64,000 nucleotides of DNA from Ianthella basta (GCA_964019415.1 OZ025887.1:5577450-5641449); one strand, 5' to 3'; counted from the stretch's first letter, positions 11,970 to 22,783 are shown. A program made the numbers and translations. The notes: a model not told the origin generated them from the letters alone.

Positions 11970-13561
11970 CTTCTCCCTAAGAACCCTCCTTGAGGCTATG
12001 AACATGGCACTGTACCTTCCTTGAAAGGTACCACTAGACATGTGGCATAGGCTTACATGCATTACAGTCTGTGTCACAAGCTCTCCACGTGTCTTCCCTG
12101 TGCAAAGGAAGCTGGCACCCTCTACCACACTCCACCATCCACTAGCCAGTCCTCACATGGCTAGCAGTCCAGTGCACCCCTCTTAAACTATTTTCAGGGA
12201 AGAACAATGCTGTCTCCCCCTCCTGTACCACCCAGCTGCCCCCCACCTCTCCCTCTACCTGTCCCCCACAGCTGTCCCCCTTCCCACTGGTCCCCTTCAA
12301 CTGCCCCCCCCCCCACCTGTCCCCCACTGTCCCACCCACCTGTTCCACCCGTCCTCTTGTCCGCCTTCCCACTTGTCCCCTTCAACTGCCCCCCCTACCC
12401 CCCTTGCCCCCCCCACTGTCCCATCCACCTGTTCCCCAACTGTCCCCCCAACTTTCCCCCCGTCCCCCCACCTGTTCACCCACAACACACATGGGCCCAT
12501 ACACACTGGCACACTACAACTTGCAGACAGAGACACTCACAATTCCTTTACGGCTTCCTTCATCAGGTCAAAAGCCCACTGCACGTCCTCTTTACCCACA
12601 GCGTGTGCAGGAAGCAAGGAGATATCCACACACAGGCTAATTTGTCAGCACGTGCAGAGAAGAGGTTGAAGGAGAGAAGGGAGGGGCATTTCAAAGCAGG
12701 TCCCCTTGATAGCAGAACCAATCCATCCCAGCTTACCCATTGCGTTCGTATTTCTGAAAAGCCTTCAGCTCCTGAAAGTGGCCCTCAACCTGCAAAATCA
12801 CGGTAAATGGCTTAACACTTGAACTGCCTGAAAAGCACAATTATTTAACTTCCAATAAGAAGGGGCACACAACACCACAATAGGCTGTATTATATGAAAC
12901 CTTTGAAGATCCACGTACCAAAGGTGTTGTGAATCAATGTGCCACCACCACAACCACATGTGTACAATCAGCATATTGAAGATACTCAAACTATGAATGC
13001 TATGCAAAACAGGGTCAACACATGTGGTCACTGAGTCTCTATATCAGTGTATGATATCAGCAGTGGTGGTATGTGTAAACACTTACACTGTCCTTTGCAT
13101 GTTTAACAGCAGCCAGTGATGCAGCCAGCTGTTCCTTCTCCTGGGCAGCGAAATAGGAACATGGCCATGATGTGAATAGTATGTACATCCCCAACATTAC
13201 ATTGGTAGGTATGGTATGCCATAACAGGGGTGCATTTAAGGAGGGGGAGGGGGGCATTCACCCCCCTCCCCCCTTGAAAATGGCAAGACATATGTTAACA
13301 TAGTATCGCTCCCCATTCCCCTTAATTCATGGAACCTCAGTCCCCCCCCCCCCCCCCTTTTGAGGAATTTCTAGATACAGCATTATCATAGATTGTTGAG
13401 AGATCAGTTGTTGTGATGAAAGTAGAGTACCTGCTTTCTCTTTTCTTTCTTTTCCTTGCTCTTGTCACCTTTATGTTTCTGAAACCAGATCAAACATGAC
13501 ACTAGTACTCTAACACTGATTCAACATACGCCTAGCAAAACCGCGCGAAACGTACCCCCAT
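8733..13561 (-). CDS. NAA40: N-alpha-acetyltransferase 40 (NatD)
   Basis: Acetyltransferase that in known orthologues acetylates the N-terminal serine of histones H4 and H2A. Eleven exons on the minus strand: 13556-13561, 13431-13478, 13087-13140, 12737-12789, 12541-12636, 11808-11876, 11583-11675, 10843-10926, 10656-10693, 9200-9239, 8733-8856. They join in frame to 234 residues, against 237 in human. The first coding exon is only ATGGGG, giving a Met-Gly start followed by a lysine-rich segment (KHKGDKSKEKKEKRKQ) as in other NAA40 proteins. Diagnostic blocks are QWAFDLMKEAVKEL, GGWGWKDREKWTELTDEDAY, CGFVNFRFDLDEGFEVAY, the acetyl-CoA loop VRRKGLGKFLMQILELLA, and KMKKVVLTVFK. Intron 9 holds a minisatellite of about 1.15 kb. 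The start codon faces the divergent RAD51AP-like gene 24 to 55 bp away, so 5' ends must be very short or overlap. Confidence 0.93.
8943..9129. mobile_element. Short inverted-repeat element in NAA40 intron 10
   Basis: Degenerate relative of the element at 25958-26122: both share the edge AACCTGTCTAAGA or its variant, the block GGCAGCCACCT, and an internal CCACCTCTCTATAAAGG. The right edge here, in reverse complement, begins GCAGTGGAACCTGTCTAAGA. Confidence 0.6.
9318..10470. repeat. 36-bp minisatellite, about 32 copies, in NAA40 intron 9
   Basis: Tandem array with a strict 36-bp period. Each unit is built on TTGTATTGCTACCATACAGT followed by ATGGTGCAGCCTTCCC. Copies are nearly identical; most changes fall at a few positions (GTATGGT/GTACGGT/GTGTGGT, ACCATAC/ATCATAC/ACCGTAC). 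Every unit contains the inverted repeat ACCATAC-A-GTATGGT. Because 36 is divisible by three and the unit lacks stops in several frames, spurious open frames of about 400 codons run through it on both strands. Confidence 0.97.
11917..11965. repeat. (CA)n microsatellite in NAA40 intron 5
   Basis: About 24 CA units, lying 40 bases upstream (minus strand) of the exon at 11808-11876. Confidence 0.95.
12085..12205 (-). repeat. Dispersed repeat, copy A
   Basis: The reverse complement matches 52672-52785 closely, sharing AATAGTTTAAG, CATGTGAGGACTGGCTAGTG, GATGGTGGAGTGTG and GGTGCCAGCTTCCTTTG. It lies in NAA40 intron 5. Both copies sit beside a GGTGGGACAG-type array. Confidence 0.75.
12207..12480. 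repeat. GGTGGGACAG-type minisatellite (minus-strand sense)
   Basis: Degenerate array of CCACCTGTCCC units on the plus strand in NAA40 intron 5. The same motif recurs at 52838-52965. The minus strand is rich in runs of three or more G. Confidence 0.85.
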
Positions 13562-13616
13562 TTTCTTGCTTTTGGACCAATCACATGGCAGTTCCTATGG
13601 TAACCTTTGAAATAAA
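13562..13616. promoter_or_regulatory. Divergent NAA40 / RAD51AP-like promoter core
   Basis: The NAA40 ATG reads leftward from 13561; candidate plus-strand ATGs are at 13585, 13617 and 13732. A CCAAT box lies at 13577-13581 between the two first starts. With so little room, the two 5' UTRs must overlap or be minimal, which argues for a plus-strand start at 13617 or 13732. Confidence 0.5.
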
Positions 13617-16600
13617 ATGGCGGGAGTACGGGCTATATTCCGCGCGGCTGTGTCCTACAACTCGTCAGAGGCCTTTCAGAGCAGCTGTGCACTCCTGGAG
13701 GCTCAGAAAAGAGTATTACAGTGGTTTATCAATGGCCAATACCCTTCCTACTCGTAAGTCGAACTGCGTTTAACTGCAATGATGACTGGCTGCAGCTAGC
13801 TCCTAACAAGGACGTACGTCTATGTTCCTAACGAGCTGCTAAATTGCGCGTTTCTTTCTTGACAGAATTGGATGCTTGCACCAAGAACGAGCTGTCCTTA
13901 GTACCTTCTGGCAGCTTAGAAATGCAGAGGGTAAGCTGTAATGCACCAGGACTGCCATCCTCTGTGTAGCTAAATAGCGTCCACTTGTGCTCCACACACA
14001 GTATGTCATACTCTGTCACCTCTCACTGTAGGTTCCCTTCGTGCCCTCTAATTCCCAAAGGTCGAATGTGACCACCCTGCCAAGCTCAACCAGACCAGCT
14101 GGGCTACCTCATCGCATGCCAGCAATGACTAGTGGAATGTGTGAATCGCCACTGATTGTCCTCAATGTCAGCAACCACAAGTGGTCTGCTGGAGATGGAG
14201 GGCAACCACGTATAACGATAAGTGGACAAGGTCTACAATACTTGTTCCAAGGACTAAGTGATAGGGGTATTGCCCTGCAGTCATTTGGGGAGAGCATGTC
14301 TCGGCAATCTGTGGGTACGCCTTTCCCATCTACCCTGGAGCATTCAACTGTCCTTCTGCCTTGCAGCAAAGCAGAAGCATGCAGATCCACCTTGCAGATT
14401 ACTGAGCTTGATAATGTGACTATACTAGACAATGTGGCACCAGTGCAGTGTGTGTCACCAGCAAAGCATGAGTGTGTTGCTGTGGACGGCCACCTCTGTG
14501 AGAGCACAGATTCGCCATTGCTGGATGATGCGACAGTGCCTGCTAGTCAGACAATGGCTGGCGCTGGCTTTGAGATGCACCATTTAGCTGCTAGTAAGTG
14601 CCAAATGCACTGGACCAGACCACTTGATGATGCTATGGATGGTGGCACTAACCCTGAAGAGAACTCTCCAACAATCAGTGATAGCATTGTTTCAAAAAGC
14701 CCCTTGAAATTGGTGGCACCAGAAGCCGAAAGTAGCTGTGATGTATCTTTCAGCCAAAGCAGAGTGTCCCGTGATGTTCCTGCAGGTAATGGCACAAGTA
14801 ACACTCTATCTCCCAGCCCTTCTGGACACAAGAGCCCATGCCATGAGGTAGCAGAGACCTCAGGAAATGATGGAGACTGCACTTCAGTGCCCCAATCTGC
14901 CCTGACCCAGTGCCCGCTGGCCACCTTGGACAATCCCATGGCAGGCGGGTCTGACCTTCCACCTCCAACTAGCCTGGCTGAGCAGGTGATTGTTTCAGTT
15001 GCCAAAGGACTATCTGAAGTGGCCTCCATGTTGTCAAAGGACCCTGCAGTTAGCCCTGTCGAACTAGCTTGTGCCGTGCAGGGTGGTACTGCAATGACTG
15101 AGAGTGCTGTCGAGCCCACAACCTCCTCCTCCTCCTTGGTTCTTGCTGAGCGAGAAACACAACTAGTGCAAATGGATGATTCTGATGAGGAACTGGAGCT
15201 CCCAGCCAGCACTCCTGGTGGAATTGTCATTCCAGCCCCACCTCCCCTCCCTGTGAACCTGCAAGCAACAAAGAGGCCTCTGCCTTCAGCAGGTAAGCAC
15301 CTTCCCTCCCTCCCGACATAAGGCACAATTGTGCACTGAATGGGAGGATGAACGCTATAATAAAGATAGCTGCATGGAGCTGGCTGCTCTTTGCATCCCT
15401 GTCCGCTTCCTTTTGCAACTTACAGGAGATGTTGCAGACATGCAGGTATTGTGTGACTCGCGTGTTGATGACTTCAATCTTGGTGACCTGCTCTCAGTAC
15501 CTCCATCTAGTGGTAAGTCCCCCCTCCCCCCTTCCCATTACTTGTACATGCTGTTTGAGGCATGGAGCTGTCTTAAGATGTATCAGTATGTACGTATGTA
15601 TGTACCTTGCTGTGTTACCTGTGTCTCTATCCTCACCTTATACAGACAAAACAGTGTTTGGCGAGCACATCTCACTTGCAGTTACCCCGGCTGATAATGC
15701 ACACCCACACCTGGAATCCCACCCACTCCTCCAGTTTGGTCCAAAAGATGCCCACATTGACCCCCTGACCCTGACATCAGCCACTGTCTGTAAACGTCCA
15801 GTCAATGAATTGCATCAGCAAGAGGCACCATCTCCTAAGAAACTGAAAGGTAGGATGACAGCTGAAGGGGGTGTGCAGGATGGCAGCTGTACCCTGCCAG
15901 CACACTACAAGGGGGCATATTGCAGGGATGCTGAGGAGGAAGGTGTGAGATTGGAAGCTGAAGAAGGAATAGGGCTGGAAGCAGAGGAGAAGGAAGTGGG
16001 GTTGTTGATTGGGGAAGACGTGGGACATGAGGTAGAAGCAGACCCAGAGGATGTACCTATGATACCTCAGTCTGGTTGCCATGAAATTCCAGTGGCTGTT
16101 CATGAGGGGGATTCCCCCTTTCCAGCCGCTCTTCCCAAGGAGACAGCCCAACTGTCTACTGCTGGCAGTGGCTGTGAAACACAAGATGACGAATCAGACA
16201 ATGACACAGACAGTGGTGCTGACGAGAGCTTCACATGCTTGCCGCATGTTCCAGAGGACAACACAGCCTTCCACACAGTACCAGAGCAGGCACTTGTCAC
16301 AAGTCATGAAATGGAGAATATCCCTCTCTACTGCTTGTGTCCTGTGCCAAAGGACACAGGTGTCCTGGCCCGTCCAACTTCCACTGCCCTGACACTGGAA
16401 ACAGCAGAAATGCACTCCTTTGAAACTAGGGAAAACACCCATCACATCCAAAGCTTTGCAGGAAGCAGCAGAGTAGGTAAGTACAAGCACACACAGTACA
16501 TCCAACCACACATTTATGATAATGTAGTGCACAGTTTATGGTTTAGGGATCTGAGGAAGTGTCATTGCATGCACTATCGTCCCTGCAGAACTGAATTCAG

Positions 16601-16701
16601 TGAGATCAGCTTTCAATCTGAGTAAGCCAAGGTTGCGTGTGGGGCTGTCAAGGCACGCCCGAGTCACACCACTTCACAGGAGCTACAAGCGATGTCAGTA
16701 G
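13585..16701 (+). CDS. Large acidic protein with RAD51AP-like C-terminal motif
   Basis: Six exons (13585-13753, 13866-13930, 14032-15292, 15426-15512, 15646-16476, 16589-16701) join in frame to 841 residues if translation starts at 13585; an internal in-frame ATG at 13732 would give 792. The body is low complexity, serine/threonine- and acid-rich, with no enzyme domain recognised. It includes a short run of repeats (RLEAEEGIGLEAEEKEVGL) and a basic PSPKKLKGR that could be a nuclear signal. The last exon ends RLRVGLSRHARVTPLH and a short basic tail, close to the RAD51-binding C-terminal motif of RAD51AP1 and RAD51AP2 (GLSR..., KPLH). If that holds, the role would be in homologous recombination, binding RAD51 by its tail. 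The rest does not resemble RAD51AP1, so orthology is unproven. A second frame is open across exons 1 and 2; see the findings. Confidence 0.6.
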
Positions 16702-16905
16702 TTCACTATCCTGAATGCTCCAATGTAATCTAGTACAATGGTGTATATAGTTCATACAGTGACCCTAAAATCCCAACATATACCATTCCAGTTACCACTT
16801 GTGTGCTTATTCCTTGATAGGAGCACACATGACCTCTGCTAACATGTTACATCACGATCTTTCAAAGATGTTGCCACTAATAGTAATTCCTATCTAGTAT
16901 GTATG

Positions 16906-18241
16906 TTAGATTTCAGCCATGTTGCCAGCATTAAGAATCTCGATCCAGTATCCATCAGGGTCCGTAATGAAGGCAAGGCCTTTCATTTTGCCTATATACA
17001 ATGGGGGGGGGGGCATGGACAGTGAAAGAAGTCCATCAAGTGACACACAGTGATGCATGTGTCCAACCAATTGTGTAATACTTGGGAGTTTCGTCAGACC
17101 AACCTCCATCAGGCTTCTTGATAAAGTTCACCCCGAGCTTCTCAAACCTTTCACAAGCCTTGTACACATCAGGCACTGATATGCCAATGTGGCCTTCATG
17201 CAAAGAGAAGTGATGTATTTGACTCAACACACAACACAACACAGCAGTTACAACTACCTGTGGCAGCTCACCAAATCCCTTGGGATCACTGTTACCATTG
17301 TGATAGCCTGAGAAGTCAGGGTCACTCTCAGTACCCCAATTGCTTAAGATCAAAATAGAATGGGAAAAATGAAGTACGTATGTACATAAGACTTGCATGT
17401 GCCAGATATTCCTACAGTTTTAGTTGTGATCGTGAGGTTCACTTCCACTCAAAGCAAATAACTGCAGGAATATATCTGGTGAGTGCATATTAAAAGGCAT
17501 GCACATGGTCACGTACCATACATGTGACAGTAAGCACCACTCCATCCAGTAATTGATTTACAAGTGTTGCATATAATTATGTATGCATGTATGTATCCCG
17601 ATAGCCTCACTGCGTCAGCTCGATGGTGGCTCGTCTGGAGAAGACCCATTTGGTGAGCTCCTTGTCATCCTTGGGCATCTCCTCAGGGTTCTCATATCCC
17701 ATGAAATACAGAGAGAACTTCATGGCAGGAAAGTCAAAGCGACGCAGCAACCTACACACACACACACACAACATAGATACTACGTGTGACCACGTTGGGG
17801 ATGGCCTATATCCTGTCATGATTCCTGTGATTGGATGCTCAGGCTTGCTGGCCTCTACTTCCTGCCTGTGTATCTGGTGCATGGGCGAGAATGCACAGAC
17901 ATACAGGAGGTGGGGGGACAGCAAGCCCAACCAATGAATCTGTGCAGGAATGTGGAAAGCCATAGTATATATCTCAATGCTATATGCATTACATATTTCC
18001 ACATGAGAATACATTCCTATACATACCATGCACATACCCATATAAGGTGAATGTAGCTATGTGCATGTGTGGCTACATAGCTAGCTAGCTACCTCATTCC
18101 AAGGACTCTTGTGTAGAAGTCGAGGGACACCTTGGGGTCCTTGATCCTCATCATGGTTTGCTGCATGATGAAGTCACTGCAGTCTGGGTCGGGATCTTTG
18201 CAGACGCTTTTACAGACGTCATCTGGAAGAGGGCTAGCCAT
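16906..18241 (-). CDS. GLO1: Lactoylglutathione lyase (glyoxalase I)
   Basis: Converts the hemithioacetal of methylglyoxal and glutathione to S-lactoylglutathione in the cytosol, the first step of methylglyoxal detoxification. Five exons (18093-18241, 17611-17751, 17272-17342, 17104-17193, 16906-16991) give 178 residues; human GLO1 has 184. The metal ligands of the family are all present: Gln in [13 protein letters not shown], Glu in RATIELTHNWG, His in [11 protein letters not shown], and Glu in [21 protein letters not shown] and [10 protein letters not shown] are further hallmark blocks. The acceptor of exon 2 sits at the end of a GT repeat (GTGTGTGTGTAG). The gene converges on the RAD51AP-like gene (204 bp between stops) and diverges from the BtaA-like gene. 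Confidence 0.96.
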
Positions 18242-18341
18242 TGTCAGCAAGTTACGACTTAAAGCAGAGTGGTTTACACAAAGCACTTCTACGGGCCAGT
18301 TGTAGCAGATAAGTCACGTGCTCCTCACGTGGTCTTTGAAA
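18242..18341. promoter_or_regulatory. Bidirectional GLO1 / BtaA-like promoter with two E-boxes
   Basis: Exactly 100 bp separate the two start codons. Two CACGTG palindromes lie at 18315-18320 and 18326-18331, 11 bp apart, just ahead of the BtaA-like ATG. CACGTG is the core site of USF, MYC/MAX and MITF/TFE bHLH factors. Use here is inference. Confidence 0.55.
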
Positions 18342-21300
18342 ATGGCAGCTGTGCAAAGCGAGGTAGCGAAGAGCCTTGACTTGGAGATCCTGCGGTACAG
18401 CAAGGTGTGGGAGGACCACAGAGTACTGGAAGAAGGACTTGACATATGCGACAATGACACTGTCCTTTCTATCACAAGGTAATGTACTGAGATGTGCAGA
18501 TAGTCCTTCGAGCTAGGACGGTAGCGACTCGTTAGCTATAGGAAGCATCTGACCCACGATAGTACGAATACAGCACAGGCACATCGTCTTCACATTCATG
18601 GCGATTCTCGGTACATATCGCAATGTTTGAAAAGTAGTTTAGTTTATTTCTTTTTTTAGTCACCTATTCGAGACTGCGGAAGACAGACTAACTGCACTGC
18701 TGTGAAGCACAGCAAACCGCACAGCTCATGTTGGTTCTTCATATAGCATCTCCAACACTACCTCTAACAACTCATGATACATTTGTATGTGAAATACTAA
18801 GCTGGCAGATTATGCAACTGTTGTACGAAGGAACAACTGGATCATCTCTTCATTCCATGTATGTGTGGAGTAATTCTTTGTACCTTTCTTCCCGAATAGT
18901 TCTGGCGATAACACTCTCAATCTACTCCTGAAGGAGCCCAAGGCCATCGGTGAGTTGGTTGGTTGTGATCGGGTGGTGTGTCTATGGGGCTGTACACTCC
19001 TTGAGCTCAGTGCGTGTCCCCACCAGCTGTGTACGTGTGTATGTGTGACTATGTGCTAATGTGCATTCTGCATGTGCAGTTTCTGTTGATATGAGTGTTG
19101 CACAAAGCTCACTCTTGGAGCTCAAAATGGCCGCCATCAAACATCTGCAATACACTGAGTTTGTCAAGCTTATTGGAGTCATGGATGCTTCTGAGAGAGA
19201 AAGGTTACTTCAACTTGTACTATGATTCTGTGATGCATATATAGAGCAGCACGGTATCATTGTATGTTGCTATGCTTGTTCAGGACATCTCTGTATGATG
19301 CCATTAAAGAGAAGCTCCCAAGATATGCTCAGGTGTGTGAGTGACATAACAGGACTATATAGTGTGCATACATTACCAAAGTACATGTCCGGTAGAACAG
19401 CCCAGGCTGCCCAGGCCATGGCCTGACCAGATCTTTAGGCCTGGCCATTCTTTTGTATAGCAAAGATACTTGCTGGCCTGTGCAAGTGGCCGTCTAGGTA
19501 AGGTTGTCTTGACGTGGCCTGACCACCTTTAAGGTGCTTCCTCCGGGCCTGAAGTAGCCGATATTCACCTAGTTGGAGCTGCATTTCCCATCACTGCTAC
19601 AGAACTATTTGGACACACACAAGGACTACATTGCATCTGGGATCGCTGAATGTGGTCGACTGGATCGGTACCTGTGGGAATTTGCCTCAGAGAAGGTGGC
19701 CAGTGTGCTCAGCTCCAAAGAACTGGATAAATTCTTTTCAGCTTCATCTCTTGAGGAGCAGGCAGCCTTGTTCAGTAGTTGGCCAGAGGATAAAGTGAAG
19801 GAGTTGGTGAGGTATGTATGTTTAGTGTGCTTTAGCTGCTGTAGTGATGATGAAGAGGTGTGCTTGTGACAGAAGATGCTTCATACTTGATCTTGCCAAG
19901 GTCTGTCTGGCTTGCTTCGCCACTCAGTGTCCATCTTTGGATTTGTACACACTCGTTATGGGCACACCATCGTGTTTCTCAGCCTCCATGCATACATACT
20001 CACCAATCCAATTTCTACATCTCCTTTTACATGTATTACCTAAGTTATTGACCCAACTTCCATTCCCTTGCTGCTACTGTGTTTGTGTATGTGACCCTCT
20101 CCCTCTCCTACCTCACTCCTCCCTCCTCCCCTGCCTCACTACTCCCCCTTCCCTCCCCCTCCCTCCCCTCTCCCTTCCCCTCCCCTCTCCTTCCCCCTCC
20201 CCTCCCCCACCTCTCCCTCACCTACCTTGTTTGTAGATACACGAGCAGGAGAGCCAACCAGAGTAGCAAGGGTCGCAGTGAGGCCCAGTTGAAGTATGTT
20301 GCCCTTAGCGACGAAGAGATCTTCACGTACTTCTGGGGGAGGTTTTCCTATGCATGCCAGAACGTACCTTCTGCTGACAACTTCTACTTGAGCTGGTATT
20401 TGCAGGGGTCTGGGCACTACAACTTGGTACAGAGACAGGATTTGTACCCACCTTACCTTCGAGAGGAGTCCTTCCAAAAGCTGAAGGTGCTTGTGGGTGT
20501 GATCTGATCATTTCAGCTCACCAGGGTGTTCACCGGTGAACTTTGTTTAAAGGGCAGTTGCTTGCTTGGGAACCACTGCTGGTCCCTGCCATATCTGTTT
20601 GGCTGTGAGCCTGTATTACTGATTCTGTGCTTTCTTCTTCATGGTCTCCTCCTGTTGTAGATGCTGGTTGACCGAATCACAGTGGTCTGCTCCACCTTGG
20701 AGGACTATCTTTCACAGCCAGACTCAACCTTCAGTAAGGTGAGTCATTATTAGCCAGGAAGGGAGCCTTGTATAGGGGTGTGTAACAAATGTTTGCACAC
20801 TCTGCACATGGTTAGATGTAGCTTACAGTAGAGTATTTATGTAAAAGACATTTTCATGCTTGGTTTTATGGTCTCTGTATAGCGTTATGTATGAACTGTT
20901 GTAAAGCTGGCTATTCTCATTTTTTGTTGCGTATACATTCAGTACATGTATCATTATATATGTGAACAGTTTGTCATGTACAGTTAACTGTAGGCAATTG
21001 AGACAACTGCTCAGTGGTGGCTGGTCTCTGTTGTTCTACCCACCCAAGCCTTCTCCCTCCAGCGTCTCATCCTCCTGTCTTCTCCATCTCTCCTTCCTTC
21101 AGGCCAATCTCTCTGACTTGTTTGAGTACATGGATGAAGAGGCAATGGAGAAGCTCTACCAGCTCCTGGTCTTGCGGTGCTGTCGTGGCGGGCGCCTGGC
21201 GTATTGGCAGCTCTTCTGCCCTCGGCCTTGTCCGAGCAGTTTTAAGGACAAGGTCCGGCCACTCTCAGACCTTGCTACCCACCTACACCGTAAAGACAGA

Positions 21301-21342
21301 GCATTCTTCTACAGCTCCTTTGAAATTCATGAGATCTTGTAA
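18342..21342 (+). CDS. BtaA-like (DUF3419) 3-amino-3-carboxypropyl transferase
   Basis: Homologue of BtaA, which transfers the 3-amino-3-carboxypropyl group of S-adenosylmethionine to diacylglycerol in betaine-lipid (DGTS) synthesis. Eight exons (18342-18478, 18900-18949, 19080-19203, 19284-19332, 19573-19811, 20237-20486, 20661-20738, 21103-21342) join in frame to 388 residues, about the size of bacterial BtaA. Family blocks are LRYSKVWEDHRVLEEGL, the SAM-binding SITSSGDNTLNLLL followed by VSVDMSVAQSSLLELKMAAI, YFWGRFSYACQN, NLSDLFEYMDEEAMEKL, GGRLAYWQLFCPR and DRAFFYSSFEIHEIL. No BtaB-type N-methyltransferase domain is attached, unlike the fused fungal and algal BTA1. The product could be DGTS precursor, or another lipid or small molecule; activity is inferred only from homology. 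Intron 4 carries a 165-bp dispersed repeat and intron 5 ends in a long CCTCCC pyrimidine tract. Confidence 0.9.
19387..19551. repeat. 165-bp dispersed repeat, copy A
   Basis: Lies in intron 4 of the BtaA-like gene and is about 90% identical to 24940-25106. Shared blocks include AGAACAGCCCAGGCTGCCCA, GGCCTGTGCAAGTGGCCGTC and GGCCTGACCACCTTTAA. It has no coding potential and no clear terminal inverted repeats; a SINE or similar short element is possible. Confidence 0.85.
20081..20215. repeat. CT-rich tract before BtaA-like exon 6
   Basis: Simple pyrimidine sequence of CCCCTCCC/CTCC type, serving as an unusually long polypyrimidine tract upstream of the acceptor at 20236. Confidence 0.85.
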
Positions 21343-21519
21343 TGACTCTGATCCATTTGGCCCTCCATCTAGTTCAACATCTCTTGACTATGTTTACAAT
21401 CTGCATAGCTTCTTAATTCTTTCAGTATTTTCTTCATGAATCTTGTTCCAAGAATGCTGTGGCCATTGCAGGACGCAGTGCCATTCAGACCTGTAAGCAG
21501 CCAACTGTATATACTCACC

Positions 21520-22022
21520 TCACCCGGCCACACACCCCACCACACACCCACCACCTCACCCCACCATCTCACCCCACCACACACCCACCACCTCACCCCA
21601 CCACACACCCACCACCTCACCCCACCACCTCATCCCACCACACACCCACCACCTCACCCCACCACACACCCACCACCACACACCCACCACCTCACCCCAC
21701 CACCTCACCCCACCATCTCACCCCACCACACACCCACCACCTCACCCCACCACCACACACCCACCACCTCACCCCACCACCACACACCCACCACCTCACC
21801 CCACCACCACACACCCACCATCTCACCCCACCACACACCCACCACCTCACCCCACCACCACACCCACCACCACACCCCACCACCACACACCCACCACCTC
21901 ACCCCACCACACACCCACCACCTCACCCCACCACCACACACCCACCACCTCACCCCACCACCTCACCCCACCACCTCACCCCACCATCTCACCCCACCAC
22001 ACACCCACCACCTCACCCCACA
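21520..22022. repeat. CACCCACCACCTCACCCCAC minisatellite
   Basis: About 500 bp of irregular tandem units made from CACCCACCACCT and CACCCCACCA blocks, 180 bases after the BtaA-like stop. The minus strand is G-rich (GGTGGG repeats). Threonine-proline-histidine open frames through it are artefacts. Confidence 0.95.
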
Positions 22023-22297
22023 GTCACATTTGGCCGACTAACATAGCTGGGTCAAAGTTCACAATGCAGTGTAATGTGGGTTTGTCCCATTTCAGAGCCA
22101 TGTTGGCGTGTACGTGAAAGGGTGTGTCATTACAAAGCCACTCTAAGGGGTTCCCTTTGAGAAAGCGTTTGTCACATGCTGCTGCCAGCCCTCAACCAAT
22201 CAAAGTTTATCAGTCAAATCTTGTTTCATTGCTATTCAATGTTTAACCTCTGTTGCACCCCAGGAAATGTGCTAACCAACTTGGATGGTATTTACTC

Positions 22298-22427
22298 TTA
22301 ATATCGTCTGCGCGAGATGCCAAAGGGATTCACATAGCTTCGTGTCAATAGGTGCAGTAGGTCTTCATCAATGATACCCGTCACTTCCTCCAGCACGTGC
22401 TTGCTCTTGTATGTCTTCAGTGCAGTA
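22298..22427 (-). CDS. Possible terminal exon of an unrecognised gene
   Basis: An AG acceptor (CCACTAAG) opens a 43-codon frame ending TAA. The composition looks natural and amphipathic (VLEEVTGIIDEDLLHLL, then RSYVNPFGISRRRY at the end). No upstream minus-strand exon was found between here and 24 kb, and no family was recognised. It may be chance. Confidence 0.2.
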
Positions 22428-22693
22428 CTTAGTGGAGAGGTACACATAGTGTAATATACGTATATAGTGTGTGTGTGGTAGCTGCACTGTAGCTGAGAAG
22501 TAGAAGAGTACGTATAGAGGAGAGCTAAGGCTACAGGTGAACAGTGGTGGGTAGTGCAGAGTGGGTTGTTCTGTTCGTGGGAGTAAAGGTGAAGTGTACA
22601 GAATGAAGACTGGGACCAGAGTGATGTTTTTCAGCTGGTTGGTACTTCTTTTATCACTGAGGAAGGCATTGGGCCAAAAGGTGCTGCAAATGT

Positions 22694-22783
<90 letters not shown>

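Noticed and set aside
14109..15326. Antisense frames of 132 and 259 codons opposite the RAD51AP-like exon 3
   Set aside because: Shadow frames; the plus-strand frame has splice signals and joins in phase to neighbouring exons.
21436..22046. Threonine/histidine/proline-rich frames of about 200 codons
   Set aside because: Translation of the CACCCACCACCT minisatellite.
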